From contig CM049307.1 of assembly GCA_026874595.1 (NCBI GenBank), forward strand, positions 7,587,579 through 7,651,578: 64,000 bases of DNA, read 5' to 3'. This stretch comes from Sipunculus nudus (taxonomy: Eukaryota; Annelida; Sipuncula; Golfingiida; Sipunculidae). The position numbers were made by a program, and so were the translations under genes. Under the pieces are notes generated by a model, which searched no databases, was not told the origin of the DNA, and worked only from the letters and a program-made list of their open reading frames with translations. Each line of letters opens with the position of its first letter. Positions within the stretch are counted from its first letter, which is position 1. Below are positions 45,736 to 57,700 of the stretch, piece after piece.

Positions 45736-46074
45736 GGTCAGTTCCGTATGTCCATTTGTCTGTTTGTCTTTTTGTTTTTTTTTGTTTGTCTGCGCTCTCC
45801 TGGCCACAGTTTTGCAGCAATCGACGTGAAACTTACAGGGTTGATTAACAACCTAAAACCCTGGAACCCTAGGTCAAGGTCACAAAAAAGTATGCAATAC
45901 TGTTTTTGCTCGATAACTTTGTAACAAACAGTTGTAGCCACTAAAACCATGGCTTGTTTTATTCGTCATTCCATGGCCTTTTATATGATGGGTATCTGAC
46001 TCAAATCTGCCGTTACCATGGTTACGCATTTTTGGGTTTAAACTTGATAATTTGAAAATAGTCATGCTACATTT

Positions 46075-46800
46075 TCTATCTTTGTCAATTTTTAAGCTAC
46101 AGACGTCTGGTTTTGGTCATTATGTAGCGTATAGGCAGCTTCACATGATTAAACTGAAAGTCTTGCCAAATCTCGCACTAAATTCTGGTCAAACGTGATA
46201 AAACGAGATTTTACGGAAATGCTTATAACTCAGCGACTTTTTAAGCTAGACCGGTCTGGTTTTCGGCATTTCGTAACATTTTGCCAGTCTGACATGATAA
46301 AACTGCACGACTGGCCAAATCTCGCACCATTTGTTGACAAACGAGAAAAAAACGAGATTTCACGGAAATGCTTATAACTCGGCAACATTCACAGCTACAC
46401 AGGTCTAGTTTTCGGCATTTCATAACATATGACCAGCTTGACACGCCAGAAAAGAAATCAGGCCAAATCTCGCACCATATCTCGTCAAGCGAGAAAAAAC
46501 GAGGTATCATGGAAATGCTTATAACTAGGCGACTTTTAAGGCTACTAAGTTCTAGTTTTCGGCATTTGGTAACATTTGGCCAACTTGACATAGTAAAACT
46601 GCGAGACTGGCCAAATCTTGCACTATATCTGGTCAAACGAGATTTCACAGAAATGCTAATAACTCAGCGACTGTTACAGCTAGACAGGTGTAGTTTTCGG
46701 CATTTCAATACATTTGGCCAGCTTGACATGACAAATCTGAAATCTTTTCACTGCTTCTTGTCAAACGAGATTAACGGGATTTCATGGAAATGTTTGAACT
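46075..46800 (+). repeat. About 143-bp tandem repeat, five units
   Basis: GATTTCACGGAAATGCTTAT then AACTC.GCGAC, GGTCT.GTTTTCGGCATTT and TGGCCAAATCTCGCAC recurs with starts near 46,207, 46,355, 46,502, 46,640 and 46,778, with a partial unit before. Open frames appear on both strands over the array, which argues against coding function. Confidence 0.9.
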
Positions 46801-46979
46801 TGGTTCCTTTTACACTAGAAAGGTATGCAGCTATTCAAGGTCAGCATGCATACATAAACGTATTATTCGTTTCTGCTGCCCCCACAACGTTGCTCATTCA
46901 TATGACTGTTTCTACATGCACTCTCTATCTGTCTGTATTATTTCCATTTCCGGAAAGCGCGTGACCTCTGGTCATCTTG

Positions 46980-48900
46980 TCTGTCTGTTTGTTTGTTTGT
47001 CTGCACTCCCCTGGCCACAATTTTGCCACAATCACCTTGAAACTTTCAGAGATGATGGAAAACCAAACTTCTAGATGCCCTATTGTTTTTTGTCAAAATA
47101 GGTCAAAGGTCAAGGTCAAGGTCATCAAAACTTCTCAAAACGGTTTTTTTCTTCATATCTTTGTGACTATTAGTCGTATCTACTTCAACAAGAGCTCAAG
47201 GCCTGTCATCTGGTGTGTAGCTGACTCAAATTTGCCGTTACCATGGTTACAAATTTTGGGGAAAAAGTCATAGGAAAAAGTCAAAGTTCTAGGTGCCCTA
47301 TTGTTTTTAGTTAATATATGCCAACGGTTAAGGTCAAGGTCATCGAAAAACCTCGAAATTGTATTTTCCTCATAACTTGGTCAAAAATGGCCGTATCAAC
47401 CTATTTCTAAGGTCATTTTGTTCGTCTTTCCCCTTCCCAATATCATGGTATGATCAACCTTTGTTGACCATGTGTCACCTTGTCAGTATGTCTGTCTGTT
47501 CCTCTGTTGTTGTCAATTTTGTCATTGGCCTTGATGTTCTCTTAGACACATTACAAGCCACAATTTTGCAGCATTCACCTTGAAACTTTTTGAGATGATG
47601 TAAAACTAAAATGCTAGGTGCCCCTTTTGTTTTTCGTCAATATAGGTCAAGGGCAAGGTCATCGAAAAACCTCGAAATTTTATTTTCTTCATCACTTGGT
47701 CAAATATGGTCGTATCAACCTCATTCTAAGGTCATTTTCCTAGTTTTTTAATTCCCCATATCATGGTATGATCAACGTTTGTTGACCTTGTGTTACCTTG
47801 TCAGTATGTCTGTCTGTTCCTCTGTTGTTGTCAATTTCGTCAACCGCCTTAATGTTCTGTCTCACATTTGTCATACTAAAGGCCACTCTTTTGAAACAAT
47901 CGCTTTTAAACTTTTCAATGAAGTTAATGTCATCTAAATGTTGAAGTTTTTGGTATTTGATATTAATCGGTCGAAGGTCAAGGTCATCAAAAAACCTCAA
48001 AGTCATTATTTCCTCATAACTTGGTAAAAAAATGGTCATAACCTCATTCTTACCTCATTTTGTTCGTCTTTCCATTCCCCATATCATGGTATGATCAACG
48101 TTTGTTGACCTTGTGTCACCGTGTCTAATGTCTGTCTGTTCCTCTGTTGTTGGAAATTTTATCAATGGCCTTATTATTCTGTTTGACATTTAGCACTCTA
48201 CAGGCCACACTTTTGCCACAATAACTTAGAAAATTTCAGAGATGATGGAAAACTAAGTTTCTAGGAGCCCTATTATTTTTGGTTAATTTGGATCAAAGGG
48301 AAAGGTCATGCAAAACCGAGATATTTTATTTTGCTCATAACTTGGTAAAAAAAGGGTCGTATCAACCTCATTCTTATTTCATTTTGTTCGTCTTAGCTTT
48401 TTCCATGCATATCATGGCAGTATGTCTGTCTGTTCCTCTGAATTGGAAATTTGATCAATGGCCTTATAATTCCGTGTGACCTTTAACGCACTTCAGGCCA
48501 CAATTATGAAACAATTGCCTTCAAACTTTGATAACGTCATGTTAATTTCGGAGGTTTGTTTTTTGGTAAATGGGTGAAAGTCATGACAAATCTAAAAATT
48601 ATTTGTCATCATAACTTTGTCAAATATGATCATATCCAACTCAACCTCATTTTGTTTGTCTCTCCATTCCGAATATCATGGCTTGGTCAACCTGTCTTAC
48701 CTTGTGTCAGCTTGTCAGTATGTCTGCCTGTTCCCCTGTGGTTGTTATTTTCCTCAACTACCTTGTTATTCGTCAGACATTTAGGACAATGAAGGCCACA
48801 ATTTTGCAACAATATCCTTGAAACTTATAAAGTTAGTACCTGTCATCGCAATATGGAAGCTTTTTGTTCTTAGTGCAAATTGGTCAAAGCACGAGGTCAT
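46980..48900 (+). repeat. About 320-bp tandem repeat, five to six units
   Basis: Units contain TGTCTGTCTGTTCCTCTG, GGCCACAATTTTGC, CCTTGAAACTTT, AGATGATGGAAAAC, AGGTCAAGGTCATCGAAAAA, CCTCATAACTTGGTCAAA and ATATCATGGTATGATCAACG. The last motif recurs at about 47,440, 47,758, 48,081, 48,409 and 48,673. A related partial unit lies at 45,750-46,075. The family style is common in bivalve genomes (general knowledge). No coding content is seen. Confidence 0.9.
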
Positions 48901-50672
48901 CCAAAAGGCTGACAATTTTTAATTTCTTTCTTTTGATTCAGATTTTTTATAGGTTGCTCATAAAAAATAAGACATTCCTTTGGACTGCTCGTCAGTTCCT
49001 GAGGGATCGATGAAATAATGAATAACAACATTTAAAATGTAATATTTTATTGCATGGAATCACTGGAAAGGTCACATTTTACATACATACATACGTATAT
49101 ATTTAATATATAAATATTTCATTTATTGTGAAATTGCAACATTTTCTGATCATCAGTGAAGTATTTAACAGGAAAATATGGATACTATAAGTTCTTGTGT
49201 AAAAAGTCAGTCAGATTTGCAAACTGCAGGTATCCCAGTTAGCAACCTCGCTTAGCCAGCACTGGTTCAGACATACTGGTATGCCATTGGTTCTTCCCTT
49301 ACAGACCGACTGTGGTTAGTACAGAGCCTGTTAGCTTCAGTTCACAAATGATGCAACATCACTGCACAGAGTGTGACTGGGATAAGGTTGACAGCTGAAA
49401 GAACTGGTAATCTCCGCACCAGTTTCAAGGTTCTGGGTGAAATATGACATGTCACACCACCTAACAGTCTGCGAAATGAGACCACGGCTCCCATGTACCC
49501 ACTGACTACTTAAACACGCTGCCCGCATAACAGCCGGCATTGGTTGGTCGGCTATTGTACAAAGTACTGAAATCCGAATTCCTTCATCCACCTGGACAGT
49601 TTGCTTACTCACTTGTGATAAAATAACAATCGATGTGACCAATACATAAATCAGTAAATGTAATGAAATGGTTGGCTAATAACGATAGTTTAGACAAATT
49701 TGTTAAGAAAAAGATACAGTGGCTTGTGGCAGATAAGCAAAATATGTATTTATAAATTGATCCACTTTAAACTACACAATATAACATTGCAGTAGCTGAT
49801 ACTGAAAAATTAAAGAGTCCGTCTCAAATTTCACTACAGTCAGAATGAACAGAAATGGTATGCAAATGCCTCTTGACTGTCATAGAACTATACCCTGATC
49901 GGATTTTTGTGAAGGTATTTACTGAAAACGATAAATACAAAATTATTATCTTTTACTCCATTAGTCCATAATGTTCCTGTAATTTGCTCCTTATATTGAA
50001 TGCAATATATGATATGTTGTTTTGTTGCGATGAATATATATCATATATATCATATTATACATTATACATCCATATTTGGGTTCCTGTCTGAGTGTGTTTG
50101 CTTGACAATCAAATGTGAGACTCAAAACTTGATCAGTGTACTTGTAGGTTCATTACATGTCCCCAGAATAACTTGAACAAAATGAGTCCACCTTTGAAAT
50201 ATTTTCGATAATGAGAGGGCTTTACACTGCAAAGAACCTCGAGCATGCATGCAAGGATGGAATTGTATACTCAACAATGTTCTACATCTGCTCTCTTTCA
50301 AACGGTGTAAAGATCATATATTGTGAATATTCATGTATTTCTGCTAATATGTTAATTACATTACAGTCCTGCAGATTATAATAAACAAATGTAGTATTAC
50401 AAACAATGTACTAACTAGTATTACATAAGTATACTGATACGCTGTGTATTTGTACATGTATTTGTGTGAAAAACAATGCAAGTGGATCTAAATATTTAAA
50501 ATTTTATCACTGATCAAAGTATGTTGTACTACCTTTTTATATATGCATATCTTGACTGAAATAAAGATTGTAACTTCCATGGTTGTTGTACGTTTAAATA
50601 TATCCTCACTGCCGGCCAATTCCTGTTTCCAGGCCACGTATTTGGACGTAATACAGTATTTCTATTCTATTC

Positions 50673-50716
<44 letters not shown>

Positions 50717-51009
50717 GTGTGTGTTCGTGTGTTTCAGGAACAAATATGAAACACGTAACATCACACGTGTAGCACATAAAAGGTCAGTTTTTTTCCCCCC
50801 AAGAAATATTATACAAATCACAGCGACTGTCCATCGACTTTTTAATACTCTATGATGACCACTTTGGTTATTGTTATACTTCATGACTGTCCACTTTGGT
50901 AATGCTCAATTTTCAGGTTTGATTGCGTTTAAAATTCCATTTTGTACTATATTATATCGGAATTACAATTCCTAGAGTTGTCTCGTTCCATTTTATCCCC
51001 TTTTTCCGT
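48901..51009. other. No recognisable gene; TA microsatellite at 50,677-50,712
   Basis: A 101-codon minus-strand frame (49,337-49,642) has no recognisable domain and no clear exon signals. ACAT steps lie at 49,081-49,095. Nothing else is identified. Confidence 0.5.
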
Positions 51010-51958
51010 GTAATATATTTTCTTTCATGCATCTTTAAAGGCAGTACATTTCCTTTTTCAAGCAACGAAAAGATATTGCATCCGTCGCATCCGAATTAAA
51101 CTTTATTTTAATCAGATTTCAGGATACATGACTTTTGTTTGACCAAATATTAATATATATTATCAATTTTTTATAAATGTTTTTTGAGATTTCACGATCA
51201 ATAAACATATAAAAATATACTAATACAAACATGAATATAGTAACATATAAAAATAATGACAATTAAAATGAAAGCAAAATAAGTGATGGCATGATATCTA
51301 TAATCTAAGATAGTCCATTTATTTTTTAATAAATAAATTGCATCCGTTGGAACAGTCTCTTCCACATTTAACCATAATCACACGTTTGATAATCATTCGT
51401 GCTCAAATTCCTTTAAATTGAACTTTATTTTAATTAGCTCTCTGGATCCATAACGTTTGTGTGACCATAAATCAAAATATATTATCAATTTTTTTGAAAT
51501 AATGGTTATTGAGATTTCGTGATCAATAAATAAATAAAAATATACTTATGCAAAGATGAATATGATAACATATAAAAATAATGATATTTAAAATGAAAGA
51601 AAAATAAGTGATGGCATGATTTATATAATCTAAGATAGTTCATCTATTTTGGAATAAATATATTGCATCCCTCGGACGTCTCTTCCACATTTAACCATAA
51701 TCACACGTATGATAATAATTCGTACAAAAAATGCCTTTGAATTGAACTTTATGTTAATCAGATTTCTGGATACAAAAGGTTTGTTTGACCATATATTCAA
51801 ATGTTTTATCAATTTTAAAAAATGGTTATTGAGATTTCATGATCAATAAAATATATAAAAATATACTAAAACAAATATGAATATGGTAACATATAAAAAT
51901 AATGATCATTAAAATGAAGAAAATAAGTGATGGCATGATATATATAATCTAAGATTGT
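51010..51958 (-). repeat. About 320-bp tandem repeat, three units, at the 3' end of the Helentron
   Basis: AAGTGATGGCATGATAT.TATAATCTAAGAT.GT(C/T)CAT recurs with markers at 51,285, 51,610 and 51,929. Other shared parts are GCATCCG/C.T(C/G)G, TTTATTTTAATCAGATTTC, GAGATTTC.(C/T)GATCAATAAA and AATATACTAA. The unit nearest the Helentron stops exactly at the stop codon of the nuclease frame. Tandem repeats at element ends are known for Helentron-type elements, so this probably belongs to the transposon's 3' terminal region. Confidence 0.8.
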
Positions 51959-52650
51959 TCATTTATTTTTGAAACTACATAATGTTATGTCATGATCAGA
52001 GAAGTATGCATCATGGACTTCTGCAGTAACTTCGACTGTACCAATATTGTTGTGGTATATATGGTCTATCAGTGTTCCTCTATCAGTCGTTGGCTTTCTT
52101 ACAACCTGCTCAAAACCGTATTGCTGCATTAATAGATATAATTTACTTTGTTGCTTCTCATTCAAGTCATCATTAAAGTCACCTAATACAAACACTGGCA
52201 AATTCATTGGAATGGAGGAAATGACAGAACTCAGTCTTTGGCAAAAGTGTTCGAGGTGGTCCGACGGTTTTATGTACGCAAGAAAAACAATCATTTCGGA
52301 TTTATCAACTATCAACTGCACAATTTTACATTGCAATGCCTCACACTTGACAGTTAACTCCTGTGCTTGTAATTTCTGCTTAACACATATCATAACACCA
52401 TGTAATCCACAATGGTTCTGTTCAGATGGCACATTATTCCTGAAAATGTCATACTGGTACTTTTCACAAAAAAAATATCCAGATTATGCTGATCTGTCAA
52501 ATATGTTTCCGTGAAACACATCACATCTGTCCGATTGAAAATGCGAGCTTGTCTAGGAGTCAACAGGTCTGGAATTTTGGGAAGGAAATAACGTATATTC
52601 AAATGACCAATGATTGTCCACTCATGATTTCGTTGTACAGGATTCATTTC
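51959..52650 (-). pseudogene. Helentron C-terminal EEP (AP-endonuclease-like) domain
   Basis: After a TAA near 52,650 the frame continues WTIIGHLNIRYFLPKIPDLL, then DVMCFTETYL (the catalytic Glu region of EEP nucleases). It shifts frame in a run of eight T bases (about 52,466-52,474) to FCEKYQYDIFRNN, and then VFVLGDFNDDL, KPTTDRGTLIDHIY and AYFSDHD before TGA. LNIR, TETxL, GDFN and SDHD are the metal-binding and catalytic motifs of the endonuclease/exonuclease/phosphatase fold found in non-LTR retrotransposons. Helentrons are known to have acquired this domain at the C-terminus, probably from a retrotransposon. All four motifs remain. Confidence 0.93.
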
Positions 52651-54059
52651 TTAAGTTGGTATTGTATTTTTCCGCATTTCTTCCATTTCATCTTCGATTT
52701 TCTTGTTAGCCTTAATCCCAGCTGCATCAAAGTCTACGATATATAAACCTTCTAATGTCTTCACACGACTGAATGCAACATAAGCTTGTCCTTTTCCAAA
52801 ACGCTTTGCCTTTTACATATTGACAACAATTTTGTCTACTGTAAGACCCTGGCACTTGTGGATGGTCACTGCCAATGCTAGTGTTAATGGAAATTGTCTT
52901 CTCGCAATCTGAGCTCCCTTTTTGTTTCCTTTCTCGTATCTAGCTTATTGTCTTTTTATAGGCACTGCATAGGGGTATTCCTCTTTCCAATGACTAGCAG
53001 ATAATGCTCCTTTTCCTACAGATTCATCATCAAATTTCACCAAAATCACTTGAACCATTCGGCTGGCATTTGTTACTGTTCCTATAACACCACTGACGAG
53101 ACCATCAGCTGTATTTATGTTGTACGTATGCATGACTCTGGCACCAATTGTAAGTACAAGAACCGAATGTAATCCTGCCGTTTCAGATCGCTTTTTTGAC
53201 GTGGCCATAATTTCTATATTCACCTGTCCAGTGCTATCAGTCTTATCATCGGATGCATGATTGTATACCAGATTGTGTTCATTTGGCTCCAATTCTTTCA
53301 ATTTCTTCAAATTCCTTTCATCAACGTCACAATTGAATGCAAAAACGTGCAAGGCGTCATCTGGATAATTTGGATCATTTTCCATAATCTTTCGTGTTTC
53401 TAATAATAAAATATCACTTTCAGTATGGTTTCCAGTTCTAATGCGACAAAGCATCTCAGCAAAAGCAAAGTCATCTTTTTGACGCATCACCTCATCCAAT
53501 TCATGTAGCTGAAGTTATCTTTCCAAAGATTACCTTGTAGTTTTTCTACAGGATCTCTCACTGGCTGGTAGGTCTGTGACTGTAATACTGGGGGGAGTTG
53601 ATACACATCTCCGACTGCCAAGATTGAAACGTTTCCAAATAAAACTGATTCAGCTGAAACACCTTTGATTCTATGCAGACGCTTGTGAATGTTCAGCAAC
53701 ATATCTGACCCAACCATGGAGATCTCATCAATGATTAATAACTGTAGATTTTCAAGTTTTGACCTGAGTAAGTTCAATTTGTCAAAAGATATATAATCAC
53801 CACCATACTTTCTAGTTTGCATCAATAAAGCAGAATGTAATGTCATTCCACCAATATTAAAAGCAGCGACTCCAGTGGGTGCAGTAAGGACAGTAATGTC
53901 ATCAGGACTTATTGTGTTTGACATTCGGAATAGTTTTCTGACGTCAGAGTGTATGAGTTTTATCACATGTGACTTTCCAACACCACCTGGTCCACTCATG
54001 AACACGTGATAAGGTTTTACCATTTTCTTTTGTTTCATAGCTAAAACAGCCTCTTTACA
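52651..54059 (-). pseudogene. Helentron PIF1-family DNA helicase domain
   Basis: In the frame following the Rep TAG: Walker A GPGGVGKS (about 53,970-53,993), motif Ia TAPTGVAAFNIGG, TLHSAL, Walker B LLIIDEISMVG and motif III GDVYQLPPV. These are diagnostic of SF1B PIF1-like helicases fused to Rep in Helitrons. A frameshift near 53,505 (NFSY / HELDEVMRQKDDFAFAEML) leads on to FNCDVDERN and KRSETAGLHSVLVLTIGARV-type segments. After TAA at 52,945 and at 52,816 come the last motifs, LALAVTIHKCQGLTVDKIVV and GQAYVAFSRVKTLEGLYI. The helicase unwinds the donor strand 5' to 3' during transposition. Core motifs look intact despite the three breaks. Confidence 0.95.
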
Positions 54060-56476
54060 CTATTTTCTGTTAAAGAATACGATCTGGGCTTGTTTGTCAT
54101 TTAAACTGCGTAGCATCTTTCTGTATTCATTATCAGGTAAGATTTGTCTTCCAGCCTCTGTCTCATAGCGCGCAATAATTTCTGAAGCATGATCGGACTT
54201 TGGGTTTTCGATAAATTCTGCATTGGCTTCAAGATCTTGCTGATCAATGTCTCTTTCTACTTCTACACCTTCTATTTCGTCTTGCAAATTGTTATGTTCA
54301 GCACCAGGCGCAATATTTGCCCACGCATGTTCAGGGGGTCCAAACTGTGCACTGTTTTGGATTGCTTGTTCCACAAGTTCTACATTTTCTGCATATTTTG
54401 CTTCATTTTCAGCTATCAAATCCTGTACATGGAAATAATGCGAGGCAAAATCAGAAAAACCACCCAATAGATCAACATCTTCGTTACGCCATGGCACATA
54501 TAGCATCAGCTTTGCTCGATAGAAGTCACTTGCATCTTTTTCAATACTAAACTTGTGAAATCTAATTACTGCTGGGCGTCTTCGTTTGTACATGATACCG
54601 CTATTGTTATTCAGTTTGATCTCTTTTGGCATTTCTGCTTGACCAACCTCTTGATCATCATCAATATCTAACACAAGTGGTATGCTGTCATTTTCATCTA
54701 TATCCATGTTTCCGTACCTGACTTTATAGTTGGATGCAAAGTCTGCTAGACACAGGTTTTCAATGGAGTTAGGTCTCAATGAGTATCGCTCAATAATGTT
54801 TCTCTGAAAAATGTTTTCTTCTTCATCTCCTAAATCATTCAGTTCTTTTTGTGGTTTAAGAACAGCTGCTCGTACATCTTTAGCATCTGTATTGACAAAT
54901 ATAACCTCTCTGCTGAAGTGTTTCATCGACATCGACAATATACGGTAAACAGCTTCTTGAGCACTGACTTCACGGTGATTGAGGAATACCGAGCCTAAAC
55001 GTCGAAGCATGCATTTGATGTCTTGGTCCTTGTACTCTTTGCACACTTGTTTAAGCAGTTCCCCAATGCCTTTCTCATTTTTCGTCATATAGGCAGCAAC
55101 GTACATAACACATGCGTACGCCTCTATGATGTATTGTATGTCCATGTTTGCCTGCCACGCTTTCAGTATCACTGGACTGTATGGATTGATAAGACTTTCT
55201 GCAGGTGACCTCTTTAACACTATCGTTTTGCCTCTTTGTGATACCAATAACTGTTGAACGTATTCTTGCAGTGAAACATGGGCTTTGTCTAGAATTTGTT
55301 TCAGCGTGGCGTCTTTGGAGGTATCGTTGTCAGACATTACATCTTTCACTTTTTGTAGCACACAGGATGCGCGATCTTTCTTAAACTTTGCCATTTCATC
55401 ATCTGGTTCCTTTGCAATGACTGTTACAAGGCTAGGTGGTCGAGGAAAACTGAATCTACATGATCCTTTCTTCTTGCAATAACTTGAGTGGGTGTGAGTT
55501 TGCAATTCCTTTACAAGCCTTTGGAGAGTCTGATCTTCATCACCAGGTATAGCACACGTAATGTATTTGTCAAGAAATGATGTGACTGCTTCATCGGTGT
55601 CGGAGTCAATTTTAGGCGCATCTTTCACCCATAAAAGTGTATGTGCATGAGGAGAACCATGAGCTTGAAATTCTATTCGAATTACATAGTCCAGTATTTC
55701 TCCTAGTGGTAGCGCATTTGATTTCAGAACATATCGAAACAAGAGTTGTAATCTATACTGAAACTGTCGTGCCGCAGTAACTGGGTTCCTTCTCAACCAT
55801 TGTGATCTCTCGGCGAAAGATAACTGTTTTACATCATCATCTGTCAATTTAGTGCCATACTGTCTCGCTATTGTTTGAATCACGTCGGGCCATTGCATGT
55901 CAGCAGCAGAAACTGTAAAAAAACATGTTGGTATTCCCAGCTGTCGGACCATGGCTAGAACATCATAAAAAACAGTTTGGAAATAAGCAGGAGTTCCTCT
56001 GACGTTTTTCAACATTCTATAGGCTTGATCTGATTTCACCAAACGTTTCATTTGTTCTACATTTTTTACCATGCCTGCAGTAAGTCGTTTTCCCTGAAAC
56101 CGTTTCCCGCTAGCACGTCTGAAAATATAGTGGTTAATGTCACCTATAAATTGCTTAGATTCCGTTGCATATTGTGCACTGAATATGTACTCAATCTTGA
56201 AAACCTGCCATCAACATCAAGCAATCTTTGGTTGAAATATTTTCGAGGATTCAAGTGCACAGGTCGCTCAGCTGTCAGAGCATTTGTTCCATCAGGATAC
56301 TTGTCAGGATTTGATAATTCTTCAAAGTTAGGATCACTGAGAAGTGGCATTGGTTTTGCTCCTTCAGCTGGTGCAACAATGATTATTTTATTGAGCAACT
56401 CAGGATCTTCATTCATCATACTTGTTTCATATGGCAGGCCTCGCACTTTAGAAGCTTCCTCAAATGCATATTCATC
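54060..56476 (-). pseudogene. Helentron Rep (HUH endonuclease) domain
   Basis: A TAG at 56,477 is followed in frame by DEYAFEEASK, then IIVAPAEGAKPMPLLSD and PRKYFNQRLLDVDGRFS. A frameshift near 56,147 moves to a 670-codon open frame (Met at 56,072, homology starting earlier with HYIFRRASGKRFQGKRLTAG). Landmarks are FTVSAADMQWPD (about residues 53-64), the HUH motif EFQAHGSPHAH (about 134-144; 55,641-55,661), a Cys/His cluster (HTHSSYCKKKGSCRFSFPRP) and the two-tyrosine motif MYVAAYMTK (about 323-331). The Arg usual before Gly-x-Pro-His-x-His is His, explicable by a CpG-to-CpA transition. Rep nicks DNA and makes 5'-phosphotyrosine links. It ends at a TAG (54,060-54,062), with the same frame continuing into the helicase. 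Confidence 0.95.
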
Positions 56477-56479
56477 CTA

Positions 56480-57365
56480 ATCTCTTAGGTCTTCGTCGTC
56501 TTCAGAACATGACATGTTTCCATCAACTTTATCACAGGCAGTTTGTATGCACTGCGCACCTTCGCCATCGTCTTGACAAACACCAGGCTGATTCATTCCT
56601 ACAGCTGTTTCAGTGAAAGGCTCAAATATTACATAATGTGACTGCCCCACAAGTCCGAGATCAATTTCCTGCATTTCACTACTTGCAAGCCTTGAATGTA
56701 TTGTATGCACCATAAGAGCATTTGTTGAGTGAACATTCACTTTCACTGAATACATGTCTGCTAAAGCCTGGAGCACAAGATGATCACCCCAACTTTGAAT
56801 TTTCAAGTCATCTATGTATCTTATCCACTGGATTTCTCTTTGGGTGTCCCTCTCTGTTATTTGATTCACAAACAGCAGTAGGCTGTTCGGTGTCAGCATT
56901 TCCACAGTCTTCACTTTCCATTCTAGTAGCAACAAATTCAATTTTCCTTGTTTTCTATCATATAGTCAGCCACTTGGTTACGTAAAAGAACGACGTTCGT
57001 ATCTGTTATACCCAACCTTTCAAGATGGTGCAAAAATGCATAAAACATACAATTTCCATCTCCTGGAACATCAACAATATGCATTCTACTCTGACTCGCC
57101 ATTGTAATCAATTTTTGACGGTCATTTGGACAAGGAGTCACATCAGTCACAGAAACATGTTTAGTATGGTATCGCTTTTTATCAATGTTTCTTCGTCTAC
57201 CATTTCTTTTCTCTTGACTTTCATGCTCTTTTTTAATTGAATGTTCTTCGTTTGAAAAGACAGATTTACTTGTCGTTGAAACAGCTTCCAGAAGTTCACT
57301 ATCATCATATCTTGCATCTTCCAGCCAATTTTCATTAATTTCAATATTTGCATAATGTGGATTTT
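56480..57365 (-). pseudogene. Helentron OTU-type cysteine protease domain
   Basis: The segment starts after a homopolymer frameshift with NIEINENWLEDARYDDSE. It leads into an OTU domain: HIVDVPGDGNCMFYAFLHHL at 57,020-57,085, with the Asp-Gly-Asn-Cys nucleophile motif at 57,049-57,060. After a TGA near 56,952 and a frameshift near 56,860 comes IDDLKIQSWGDHLVLQALAD, then the catalytic His region GQSHYVIFEPF (about 56,610-56,645). OTU proteases cleave ubiquitin linkages, and OTU domains occur in some Helentrons where their role is unknown. The Cys and His positions look preserved although the frame is broken. An acidic tail (DEDDEDLRD) then meets a TAG at 56,477. Confidence 0.85.
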
Positions 57366-57700
57366 CTTTTTTTCAACCATCTGAGAGCATTCATCACCAC
57401 ATCAGGTCGAACAGATTCATACATGTAATAAGAAGAGTGTTTCAAACTTCGCTTTAATTTCATTCCGACAACTTGCGACTCTGAAGGTAGTCTTGGAAGT
57501 ACCTCACATACCGCATCAAGTTTAGCTGGGACATTAATTGCTGGTCCATGAATTCCATGTTTTTTCCCTCTTGGTAAGCCTACCATTTTCATGAAAGCGA
57601 TTCTTTGACAAACAAGTCTCAGTTCAAGCGCATTTAGATCTGCAAGTTCTTTCGGTGGATCTACTAAAGACAAATAATTTGCTTTCGACTGTGCAGGCAT
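57360..57700 (-). pseudogene. Helitron conserved N-terminal region (DUF6570-like)
   Basis: The frame begins KMPAQSKANYLSL and continues LADLNALELRLVCQRIAFMK, GLPRGKKHGIHGPAINVP, LPRLPSES, LKLKRSLKHSS-like and MNALRWLKK. This ELRL...R.PF..(M/I)..LPRG.Q..(I/L)HG..VNVP pattern is typical of the segment before the Rep domain in animal and fungal Helitrons. Its function is unknown. It is joined to the Cys-rich part by a frameshift. It leaves frame again in a run of seven A bases (about 57,366-57,372), after which the continuation NPHYANIEINENWLEDA is found in another frame. Confidence 0.85.

Noticed and set aside
46241-46964. 135- and 198-codon frames near 46.2-47.0 kb
   Set aside because: They lie on opposite strands of the same about 143-bp tandem repeat and have no recognisable domain.
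49337-49642. 101-codon minus-strand frame
   Set aside because: It has no recognisable motif and no exon signals. Length alone is not enough in this genome.
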